From NCBI GenBank assembly GCA_934635385.1, contig CAKTZI010000072.1:1-13548 (forward strand): a stretch of DNA of 13,548 bases, written 5' to 3'. The position numbers were made by a program, and so were the translations under genes. This document shows, in pieces, positions 1 through 5,945 of the stretch. The stretch's first letter is position 1. Each line of letters begins with the position of its first letter. The notes below the pieces were generated by a model. That model was not told the origin of the DNA, did no database searches, and saw only the letters and a program-made list of their open reading frames with translations. Origin of the DNA: an uncultured Kiritimatiellota bacterium (GTDB lineage: Bacteria > Verrucomicrobiota > Kiritimatiellia > RFP12 > UBA1067).

Positions 1-90
1 GTTGATCGTCCTGAACCACGCCAGCTTCTCGCTGTCCGTCCCCTCGCAGACGTAGACCGTGAGCCCGTAGTCGAGGATGAGGTCCCGCCG
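1..90 (-). pseudogene. DUF262 (GmrSD-type) protein, internal fragment, runs off the window
   Basis: On the minus strand, codons starting at positions 1, 4, 7 and so on read without a stop and give a stretch with YGLTVYVCEGTDSEKLAWF followed by RTIN at the window edge. The pattern Y-x-L-x-VYVCEGTD-x-EKL-x-WF-x-TIN is typical of the DUF262 domain, the presumed nuclease domain of GmrSD-like restriction and defence proteins. In the family this segment lies inside the N-terminal domain, after the DGQQR region; that upstream part is absent here. Going upstream, homology is lost near position 90, where the methyltransferase fragment begins in another reading frame. The downstream part may continue beyond the window. 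The assignment is from remembered family motifs, and whether any product is made is doubtful. Confidence 0.6.
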
Positions 91-377
91 GCATATTCGA
101 GCCAGATCGCCCGTTCGCAGGCGTTCCGCGTGAAGAGGTCTCGTTCCTGGCTCCTGTAGCAGGTGGCGACGAGTTTCTTCAGTCCCAGCCGCTCGAAGTT
201 GTGGCTGAAGTAGTGGAAGAAGTTGCTGATGCGCGGGTCGTCGCAGTTGCACAAGACGACCTTGCCCCGGAAGTGTTCGGCGTAGTGCCGCACCTCCTCG
301 GCGATGTCGTCGAGCTACGTGTAGAATTCGTCCTTTTTCGCCCGCTTGGCTTCGGACAGTCCCCTTGTCCCGGTCAT
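85..377 (-). pseudogene. EcoRI-family adenine-specific DNA methyltransferase, N-terminal fragment with amber codon
   Basis: The start ATG at 375-377 follows a GAAAGG ribosome site. The frame reads MTGTRGLSEAKRAKKDEFYT and then hits TAG at 315-317. The same frame then continues with LDDIAEEVRHYAEHF, KVVLCNCDDPRISNFFHYF, LGLKKLVATCYRSQERDLF and AIWLEYAGG. These blocks match the start of EcoRI-type methyltransferases (N6-adenine, S-adenosylmethionine dependent), in which DEFYTQL is the usual reading, so TAG stands where CAG (Gln) is expected. The catalytic NPPF motif lies further on in the family and is not present; homology stops near 85-93 and a DUF262 fragment follows out of frame. The start overlaps the stop of the small upstream ORF in an ATGA junction. 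The gene is almost certainly inactive. Confidence 0.7.
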
Positions 378-514
378 GGTTGCCTTTCGTGCGGCAAAGC
401 AACCACGACAAACGAAAAGCGCACCTCTCGCGTGTCTCTGCTGAGGCCGTAGGAAAAGCCCGAATCGAAACACGACAAGAAGCGCGCACAGTGTGCGCAC
501 TCCTTGCAACGCAT
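374..514 (-). CDS. Small Cys-rich ORF (46 aa) coupled to the methyltransferase fragment
   Basis: This is a 46-codon frame starting MRCKECAHCARFLSC, with cysteines at residues 3, 6, 9 and 15, a spacing that could bind a metal. The ATG at 512-514 is preceded by AAGGA at a normal distance, and its TGA overlaps the ATG of the methyltransferase fragment (ATGA at 374-377), as expected for a translationally coupled pair. The frame stays open upstream to a GTG at 637, which lies close to the predicted transcript start for the promoter at 643-651, so an 87-aa leaderless form is possible; the internal ATG has the better ribosome site. The C-terminal half (VRFSFVVVALPHERQP) resembles nothing I know. The product may be a small partner of the decayed system or a chance ORF. 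Confidence 0.35.
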   Translation of the reverse strand: MRCKECAHCARFLSCFDSGFSYGLSRDTREVRFSFVVVALPHERQP

Positions 515-550
515 CGTCGATCCTTGAAATTTCCTACGTTTCAGCAGACG

Positions 551-566
551 ATTACTTTGCAGTAAT
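551..566. repeat. Perfect 6-bp inverted repeat in the leader of the small ORF
   Basis: ATTACT-TTGC-AGTAAT has perfect 6-bp arms around a 4-base loop. It sits in the roughly 130 bp between the promoter at 643-651 and the ATG at 514. Its AT-rich composition stands out from the GC-rich surroundings. It could be an operator or an mRNA hairpin. It is not followed by a T-run on either strand, so it does not look like a terminator. Confidence 0.35.
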
Positions 567-642
567 GCTAATTGGTTCGACCCCTCGGATGTCTCCCCTC
601 GGGCGTCAGTCCGGCAGACGGATGACCCGCCGAACACCGCGC

Positions 643-651
643 ATTATACCA
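643..651 (-). promoter_or_regulatory. Extended -10 promoter, TGGTATAAT
   Basis: The minus strand reads TGGTATAAT, a perfect TGn-TATAAT extended -10. The surrounding GAGATATGGTATAATGCGCG closely resembles the adk promoter, GAGATTATGGTATAATACGCG. No good -35 box was found at 16-18 bp spacing. Transcription would run left, toward the small ORF and the methyltransferase fragment, starting near 636. Confidence 0.6.
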
Positions 652-660
652 TATCTCGCC

Positions 661-1134
661 GAAGCGCATGTCGGACGTCTAGGCGGCTTCGCATTCAAGT
701 GGTTGGTGGCCGACTTCCGCTCGGACCCGCGTCTGCCGTCCGACGCACCCGCCGTCGCCGTCGTCCACAACGACGAGGAGCGCATCGGCGCGATGGCCGC
801 CGAGTTTCTCGTCTCGCTCGGCTCCTTCCGGTCGTTCGCGTTCGTGCCGGTCTCCCAGCCCTACGCGAAGCTGCACGTCTGGAGCGAACGTCGCGCGACG
901 GCCTTCCGTGCGCACCTGGAGCCGCTCGGACACCCCGTCACCGTCTTTCGCAGCGCGGCGGCGTGGGACGAGCGCGCCGGACACGTGCTTGCCGCCTGCG
1001 AACGGCTGGGCATCCGCGTCCCCGACCAAATCGCCGTCATCGGCGTGGACAACAAGGTCTTCCGGACGCGTTGCGGGAAGTCCCTGCGCGACGGACGCCG
1101 CGACGCGCGAGCGAAAACGGCGGCGCAGATTTAG
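661..1134 (+). pseudogene. Remnant of a XylR/LacI-type transcriptional regulator (ligand-binding domain)
   Basis: The plus-strand frame contains PAVAVVHNDEERIGAMAAEF, then FRSFAFVPV, WSERRATAFRAHLEPLG, and AGHVLAACERLGIRVPDQIA followed by VIGVDN. These are the typical blocks of the periplasmic-binding-protein-like domain of XylR/LacI regulators; VIGVDN is usually followed by a conserved acidic stretch. Here the sequence after VIGVDN (about 1056) becomes an Arg/Ala-rich tail that looks frameshifted, and the frame ends at TAG 1132-1134. The N-terminal ~110 residues of the domain and any DNA-binding domain are missing. The open frame continues left to 493 but shows no homology there. Its stop shares three bases with the GH27 stop on the opposite strand. 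It was probably the local sugar-sensing regulator of the adjacent operon. Confidence 0.6.
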
Positions 1135-2513
1135 CGGCGGCGTTCGGCGTCGAGGCGGAAGAACCGCGCGCCGTGGGCGGGGACGGTGAAGGAGACCTTC
1201 CGCTCGATCTCGCCGAGGTCGGCCCGTTCGGCGAGGTCGAAGAACGCGACCTTGCCGGCCAGGTCCAGCTTGAACAGCTCGACCTTGAATTCGTGATCCT
1301 TGTCGCCGCCGTTGTAGAGCGTGAGGTAGCGTGCCGTGCCGCCGACCGAATCGCAGTCCTTGACGAGCGTATAGGCGTCGCCGAGGCGCAGCACCGTCTT
1401 CACGGGCGCGGCGAGGTCGTTCTGGTTCATGCCGAGGAGGAACGGGTTCGTCACGAGTTCGCGCGTCGTGTCGTCCATCGTGCGGACGTCGCAGCCGATC
1501 AGGAGCGGCGAAGACAGCATGCACCACAGGCCGAAGTGCGTCTGCTCCTCCAGGCGCGTGAGCCCCGTGTCATGCGGATTGCCGTTGAGCGTCTTCGGCA
1601 TCTGCCCCGCAATCCGCCCGACTTCCAGCATGTCCATGTCGTTGTAGTGGCCGAGGCTCATGTAGCCCGAAAGCGGAATGTTCTCGTCGATGATGTCCTT
1701 CACGCTCTTCCAGTTCGCGCGGATGTCGCGCGTCGTGCGCCAGGACTCGGCGACGCCCGCCGCCCACTCGCCGGGGAACGTCCAGCGGCAGATGTTCATC
1801 CGCACGCCCTTCTTGCCCGAGACGTCGATCGCGCGGCGGATCGCCGTGTAGCGCTCCTGCTCGTCGAGCTTCTGCTTCTGTCCGCCGCAGTAGTCGATCT
1901 TGATGAAGTCGAAGTCCATCTCGCCGAAGAAGAAGCGGCAGTCCTCCAGATCGTGTCCGTAAAGTCCCGAGCCCTTGCCGATCGGATCGTTCGACCACAT
2001 GCTGCCGCAGGTGTCCGCGCCCGCGTCGGAGTAGATGCCGGCCTTCAGACCGAGCGCGTGGATGCGATCGACGACAGGCTTCAGGCCGTTCGGAAAGCGC
2101 GTCGGGTGGACGAGCAGCTTGCCGTCCTTGTCGCGTCCGCCGAAGAAGCCGTCGTCGATGTTGACGTAGGTGTAGCCGGACGCCTTGAGGCCGTTCGTCG
2201 CCATCGCCTCCGCGACCGAGCAGATGATCGACTCGGAGATGTCGACGAAGAAGGTGTTCCAGCTCGACCAGCCCATGAGCGGCCGCTGGTCGCCGCCCTT
2301 CTTCGTGTCCGCCGCCTTCGTCATGAGGTCGAACGCGCGCTTCGCCATCTTCGGGAAGTCCTTTTCGGACACCTTGGCGGTGTTGACGAACGCCGTCTTG
2401 GCGTCCGGCGCGATGCGCATGCGGAACGGGCATTTCGGGCAGTCGTTCGGGCGCACGGTGAGTTCGCCCTGCGTGAGGACGGCGGCGGCCGCGAGAAAAA
2501 GAGTCGAGATCAT
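1131..2513 (-). CDS. GH27 alpha-galactosidase, secreted
   Basis: This predicted retaining alpha-galactosidase (460 aa) would release terminal alpha-galactose from oligo- or polysaccharides. After a short hydrophobic signal (residues 1-15), a segment of about 60 residues leads into the (beta/alpha)8 barrel at GWSSWNTF (81-88), followed by YVNIDDGF and GIYSDAG. The nucleophile is Asp207 in FIKIDYCGG and the acid/base is Asp263 in SWRTTRDI. GHYNDMDMLEVG (288-299) is the GH27 GHWNDPDMLE block with two substitutions. A C-terminal beta domain follows from about residue 365. Size and motif order fit GH27. It is the last gene of the operon. Its ATG overlaps the DedA stop as ATGA, so translation is probably coupled. 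A related specificity, such as beta-L-arabinopyranosidase, cannot be excluded. Confidence 0.92.
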   Translation of the reverse strand: MISTLFLAAAAVLTQGELTVRPNDCPKCPFRMRIAPDAKTAFVNTAKVSEKDFPKMAKRAFDLMTKAADTKKGGDQRPLMGWSSWNTFFVDISESIICSVAEAMATNGLKASGYTYVNIDDGFFGGRDKDGKLLVHPTRFPNGLKPVVDRIHALGLKAGIYSDAGADTCGSMWSNDPIGKGSGLYGHDLEDCRFFFGEMDFDFIKIDYCGGQKQKLDEQERYTAIRRAIDVSGKKGVRMNICRWTFPGEWAAGVAESWRTTRDIRANWKSVKDIIDENIPLSGYMSLGHYNDMDMLEVGRIAGQMPKTLNGNPHDTGLTRLEEQTHFGLWCMLSSPLLIGCDVRTMDDTTRELVTNPFLLGMNQNDLAAPVKTVLRLGDAYTLVKDCDSVGGTARYLTLYNGGDKDHEFKVELFKLDLAGKVAFFDLAERADLGEIERKVSFTVPAHGARFFRLDAERRR

Positions 2514-3181
2514 TTCGTGTTTCCTTTCATGACGAGTTTCGAGATCAAAGCGTAGAGGACGACGAGCGCGACCGCGCCGCCGAGGACGAGCGGGAGATTG
2601 GCAGACGCCATGTCCTTGCCCTTCAGGCAGAGGTCGAGATAGGAGATGTGGGCCGTCGAGCGGCCGATCGCCCAGCCGACGAACGTCAGGATCGCCGTCC
2701 AGACGCCCGCGCCAAGCGCAGTGAAAAGCGTAAACGAGCCGAGCGGCATCCGCGCAATGCCGGCGGGAATGGAGATCAGCTGGCGAATCGCGGGAATCAT
2801 GCGGCAGACGAACGTCGTCGCCGCGCCATAGCGGTTGAAGACCTCGCAGGCCCGGTCAAGGGCGGCGGGCTTCAGGAAGAACCACTTGCCGTACCTCTCC
2901 AGGAACGGCTTGCCGACCCAGAGGGCCAGGCAGTAGTTCACATAGGCCCCCGCAAGGGAGCCGAGGACGCCGACGAGGAACGCCAGCGTGACGGCGGCGA
3001 GCGGGGTTCCGCACCCCAGCTCGCCGCGCGCGGCGAGAAAGCCCGCGGGAATCATCACGACCTCCGACGGAAACGGGATGAACGACGACTCGATCGTCAT
3101 GAAGACGAAGACGAGCAGAAGTCCCCACGTCGGCGCGAGGGCCGCGAAGGCGTCAAGATGAGCCGCGAGCGTCTCGATCAT
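2510..3181 (-). CDS. DedA-family (VTT domain) inner-membrane protein
   Basis: This 223-aa polytopic protein has hydrophobic segments at about 18-50, 60-90, 135-172 and 195-217. It carries the DedA signature: Glu31 and IPFPSE (35-40) near the N-terminus, FVCRMIPAIRQLISIPAG (124-141) with the conserved Arg127 and Arg133, and the Gly-rich helix after it. DedA proteins belong to a superfamily linked to lipid scrambling and flipping, including polyprenyl-phosphate or phosphatidylethanolamine translocation, and to proton-coupled homeostasis; the substrate here is unknown. Its start lies one base after the TIM-barrel stop and its stop overlaps the GH27 start, so it is an integral part of the sugar operon rather than a bystander. 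The start is fixed by this packing. Confidence 0.9.
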   Translation of the reverse strand: MIETLAAHLDAFAALAPTWGLLLVFVFMTIESSFIPFPSEVVMIPAGFLAARGELGCGTPLAAVTLAFLVGVLGSLAGAYVNYCLALWVGKPFLERYGKWFFLKPAALDRACEVFNRYGAATTFVCRMIPAIRQLISIPAGIARMPLGSFTLFTALGAGVWTAILTFVGWAIGRSTAHISYLDLCLKGKDMASANLPLVLGGAVALVVLYALISKLVMKGNTK

Positions 3182-3182
3182 C

Positions 3183-4190
3183 TCAGTTGAGGCCCTTCGC
3201 CTTGAGGAAATTGTAGGACGGCAGAACCGCCGACAGGTCCTCGAAGTGGCGCTCGCACTCGACGACGAACCACTCGACGCCGTCCTTCGCAGTCGCGGCG
3301 ATGATGCGGTCCCACTCGACCGGCTTCGCGCCCGGCTTGCCGGGACGGCCGAGAATCGCGTCGAACTCCTTCACGCCCTTGCCCATGCCGTTCTCCTTCG
3401 CGTGGAGCGTCGGCGAGCGGTGCGGATACTTCTCGTAGGTCTCGCACGGATCGACGCCCGCGCAGGTCGACCAGCCGACGTCCTGCTCGATGCAGACGCT
3501 CGGGTCGGTGTTCGAGAAGAAGTAGTCCCAGAAGGACGTCCCGTCCTGCATGATGACGCCATGCTCCCACGTGTGGTTGTGGAGGCCGATGCGGCAGCCG
3601 AACTTCGCGGCGTCCGCCGCGACCTTGTTGTAGTGTTCCGCGAGCTTCTTCGTGAAGTCGTCGATCGCCTGCGACGGCTGGCAGGGCTCGCCGCCCTGGC
3701 CCGTCGACCACTTGCAGCCGGGCGGGAAGTTGCCGCCGCCGGGGCAGATGATGAGGTTGTTGCCGTAGGACATGTTGAAGTCACACGTCCGCTTGAGGAC
3801 TTCGGGATCGTACGTCCACTTCTTCGTGTCGAGGCCGTAGGCCGTCGTGGACACGTGCGTGCCGCACGCCTTGAGGCCCGCGTTCGCGAGCGCCTTGCGC
3901 AGGCCCTTCGGGTCGCTGCCGTACTGGTAGTAGCCGGCGAACTCGACGCCCTTGAAGCCGATGGCCGCGACGTCCTCAAGCCCCTTGTCGAGGCCGACGC
4001 CCTGAAGGATGACCTTGCCTTCCTTGTCCTTCTCGCCGCCGATGTACTTGCGCAGCGAGTAGAGCTGAAGCGCGATCTTCTGCGGCTTCGGGCCGCACTT
4101 CGCCGGCGGCGGGCAGATGCACCCCGGAAGCGCCGCCGCAGCGGCGCCCGTTCCGAGGAATCCGAAGAACTGTCTACGTGAAACGTTCAT
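3183..4190 (-). CDS. Tat-exported sugar isomerase/epimerase-like TIM-barrel protein
   Basis: This 335-aa protein begins with a twin-arginine signal, SRRQFFGFLG (4-13), an Ala-rich hydrophobic stretch and a lipobox-like LPGC (21-24). It is therefore predicted to be an extracytoplasmic, probably lipid-anchored protein. The rest is the AP-endonuclease-2 / xylose-isomerase-like TIM barrel. Probable metal ligands are Glu83 (GVEFAG), the HNH at 204-206, Asp237 (EQDVGW), His263 (LHAKE) and Glu311 (VVECER). Family members are epimerases, isomerases, or 3-keto-sugar hydratases and lyases. Beside a DUF1080 protein and a Gfo/Idh/MocA enzyme, the hydratase role is plausible. An in-frame ATG 48 bases upstream exists, but the start at 4190 has an AAGGAAA site and places the RR motif correctly. 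Confidence 0.88.
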   Translation of the reverse strand: MNVSRRQFFGFLGTGAAAAALPGCICPPPAKCGPKPQKIALQLYSLRKYIGGEKDKEGKVILQGVGLDKGLEDVAAIGFKGVEFAGYYQYGSDPKGLRKALANAGLKACGTHVSTTAYGLDTKKWTYDPEVLKRTCDFNMSYGNNLIICPGGGNFPPGCKWSTGQGGEPCQPSQAIDDFTKKLAEHYNKVAADAAKFGCRIGLHNHTWEHGVIMQDGTSFWDYFFSNTDPSVCIEQDVGWSTCAGVDPCETYEKYPHRSPTLHAKENGMGKGVKEFDAILGRPGKPGAKPVEWDRIIAATAKDGVEWFVVECERHFEDLSAVLPSYNFLKAKGLN

Positions 4191-4290
4191 TTTCGTTTTT
4201 TCCTTTTTGGTTTTGTCGGCCCTTGCCGCGCATGTCACTCACGTCCATCGACAAGAGAGAGGTGAGGGGCCCGAGAGACAAGAGCCACAA

Positions 4291-4322
4291 TTCGATCATT
4301 CGATTATTCGATTATTTCTCAA
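4291..4322. repeat. Degenerate 8-bp tandem repeat at the 3' end of the oxidoreductase gene
   Basis: The plus strand reads ttcgatca, ttcgatta, ttcgatta, then tttctcaa: three near-identical 8-mers and a diverged fourth unit. The stop codon of the oxidoreductase (4319-4321) lies in the diverged unit. The AT-rich array stands out in the 128-bp spacer before the TIM-barrel gene. The rest of the spacer has two copies of GACAAGAG (4250-4257 and 4277-4284) and no clear promoter or terminator. Confidence 0.6.
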
Positions 4323-5893
4323 AACTCCCACCCCGCACGGATGTAGGGCTTGACGAGCGCGTTCGCGGCGGCGTTGTCGAAGCTCTGCGTCGCCGAATCC
4401 CAGGCGAGCCGGCCCGCGACCTGCTGCGCGATGCAGCCGACGAGGATGCCCTCCATCTGCGGGATGCAGTACTCGATGTCCGCAAAGCAGCGCGAGTGCG
4501 TCTGCTCGTACCTGGGGCCTACGCCGCGAATCGCGTTCACGAACTCGTGGTAGTGGCCCTCCGCAAAGCCCTTCATTTCGACGGTCGACTTGCCGTCCGC
4601 CGCCGCCTTCGAGCCGACGCAGAACGGAATCGTGCGCGCGACGAGCTTCGCCTTCTCGTGCTGGAAGATGTCGACGAACGTCGAGTCGTCGTTCAGCGCG
4701 AGCGCGCACTTCCCGCCGTAGTCGTCCTGCATGAGCACCGCGCCCTTCGTGCCGATGATGTAGCAGCCCGTGTTCGGGATCTCGCCGAAGGTCTTGATGA
4801 CCTTGGGCATGATCTCGGCGTTCGGCTTCATCGCGCTCTTGCCCGGCTTGGACTCGTCGTAGCCGTCGTACCAGAAGAGCGTGACCGCCGGCAGCTTGAC
4901 GCCGGGACGCACCTTCGAGTCGCGCGCCTTGTAGGTGAGCTTCACGATCGACTTCGACGGGTAGGCGATGTCGTTCTTCTCCTCGATCTTCACGCACTCG
5001 GCGTCGGAGACGCCCGCGAGCTCAAGGCCGCGGAACGGGAGGTTCATCGTGTGGCAGGCCATGTCGCCGAACGCGCCCGCGCCGAAGTCGTGGAACCCGC
5101 GCCACGTGAACGAGTGGTAGACGTTCGCGCCGAGCTTCCACGGGTCGTAGACCTTCGCGCCGGCCGGGTACTTGTCGAGGAACGGACGCTTCTTCGCCGT
5201 CGCGAGCCAGGCGTCCCAGTTGAGGCCTGCGCGGACGGGATCGCCCTTCGCGCCGCGGCTCGTCACGTAGTCCGCCACGCCCTTGCCCTGCGGCCACACG
5301 GCGCGGTTCGTCCACACGTGGACTTCCTTCACGTCGCCGAGGATGCCACTCTGGATGACTTCCGTGCAGCGGCGCATCGAGTCGAGCGACGAGCCCTGGT
5401 TGCCCATCTGGACGATGACGCCGTTGTCCTTCGCCGTGCGGTCGAAGTAGTCGAGCTCCCACAGCGTGCGGACGAGCGGCTTCTGGACGTAGACGTGGAT
5501 GCCCTGCTTCATCGCGCCGATCGCGACTGGGGCGTGCACGTGGTCCGGCGTCGAGATCGTCATCGCCTCGATGCCGAGGACGCCCGCGTTGTCAAGCAGC
5601 TTGCGGTAGTCGGTGAAGAACGGCACGGAGTAGATGTCGAAGTCGATGCCGTCCTTCGCCAGCTGCTGCGCGGCCCTTTCGCGCATCGTGTAGTCGGCGT
5701 CGCAGAACGCGACCATCTCGACGAGGCCCGACTTGAGCATCGGCGTCCAGTCGCTGTAGCCCTTGCCCATCACGCCGACGGCGGCGAGCTTGACCTTCTG
5801 GCGGCCGAAGGGGCACTTGCAGCCGCCGATCGCGAACAGCCCGGCCCCGCCGAGTCCGCGAAGGAAGTTTCTTCTGGAGGTGTTGATCGTCAT
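4319..5893 (-). CDS. Tat-exported Gfo/Idh/MocA family oxidoreductase
   Basis: This is a predicted NAD(P)-dependent sugar dehydrogenase of 524 aa. The N-terminus carries SRRNFLRGLG (6-15), a hydrophobic stretch and IGGC (22-25), pointing to Tat export of a folded, cofactor-loaded protein with possible lipid anchoring. The Rossmann part starts at VKLAAVGVMGKGY; the family's GxGxxG is present only as a variant. FCDAD (63-67), STPDHVHAP (114-122) and the catalytic VQKPL (Lys138) follow, then GDMACH (Asp277, His281) in the C-terminal domain. The length is above the 330-450 aa norm, as in the PVC-group exported subfamily. The start at 5893 has AAGGAAAAACA in front; an ATG 36 bases upstream would put extra residues before the RR motif. 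It probably oxidises a sugar hydroxyl, perhaps C3, for the neighbouring DUF1080 protein. Confidence 0.92.
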   Translation of the reverse strand: MTINTSRRNFLRGLGGAGLFAIGGCKCPFGRQKVKLAAVGVMGKGYSDWTPMLKSGLVEMVAFCDADYTMRERAAQQLAKDGIDFDIYSVPFFTDYRKLLDNAGVLGIEAMTISTPDHVHAPVAIGAMKQGIHVYVQKPLVRTLWELDYFDRTAKDNGVIVQMGNQGSSLDSMRRCTEVIQSGILGDVKEVHVWTNRAVWPQGKGVADYVTSRGAKGDPVRAGLNWDAWLATAKKRPFLDKYPAGAKVYDPWKLGANVYHSFTWRGFHDFGAGAFGDMACHTMNLPFRGLELAGVSDAECVKIEEKNDIAYPSKSIVKLTYKARDSKVRPGVKLPAVTLFWYDGYDESKPGKSAMKPNAEIMPKVIKTFGEIPNTGCYIIGTKGAVLMQDDYGGKCALALNDDSTFVDIFQHEKAKLVARTIPFCVGSKAAADGKSTVEMKGFAEGHYHEFVNAIRGVGPRYEQTHSRCFADIEYCIPQMEGILVGCIAQQVAGRLAWDSATQSFDNAAANALVKPYIRAGWEF

Positions 5894-5915
5894 TGTTTTT
5901 CCTTGTTTTGTTGTT

Positions 5916-5929
5916 ATGGGTTTCCCCAT
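5916..5929 (-). other. Intercistronic hairpin with GAAA tetraloop
   Basis: In the minus-strand transcript AUGGG-GAAA-CCCAU forms a 5-bp stem closed by a GNRA tetraloop. It lies in the 52-nt spacer between the DUF1080 stop and the oxidoreductase start. No T-run follows, so it is more likely an mRNA-stability or processing element than a terminator. Confidence 0.35.
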
Positions 5930-5945
5930 GAGTGAAAGGTTCAGG

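Noticed and set aside
484..498. GCGCACA-G-TGTGCGC inverted repeat
   Set aside because: It lies inside the small ORF and can be explained by coding sequence; no flanking repeat or promoter relation seen.
699..2555. A 618-codon open frame on the plus strand opposite GH27
   Set aside because: It is a shadow of the GH27 gene: low-complexity Arg/Val/Asp-rich product, no motifs, caused by high GC at codon position 3.
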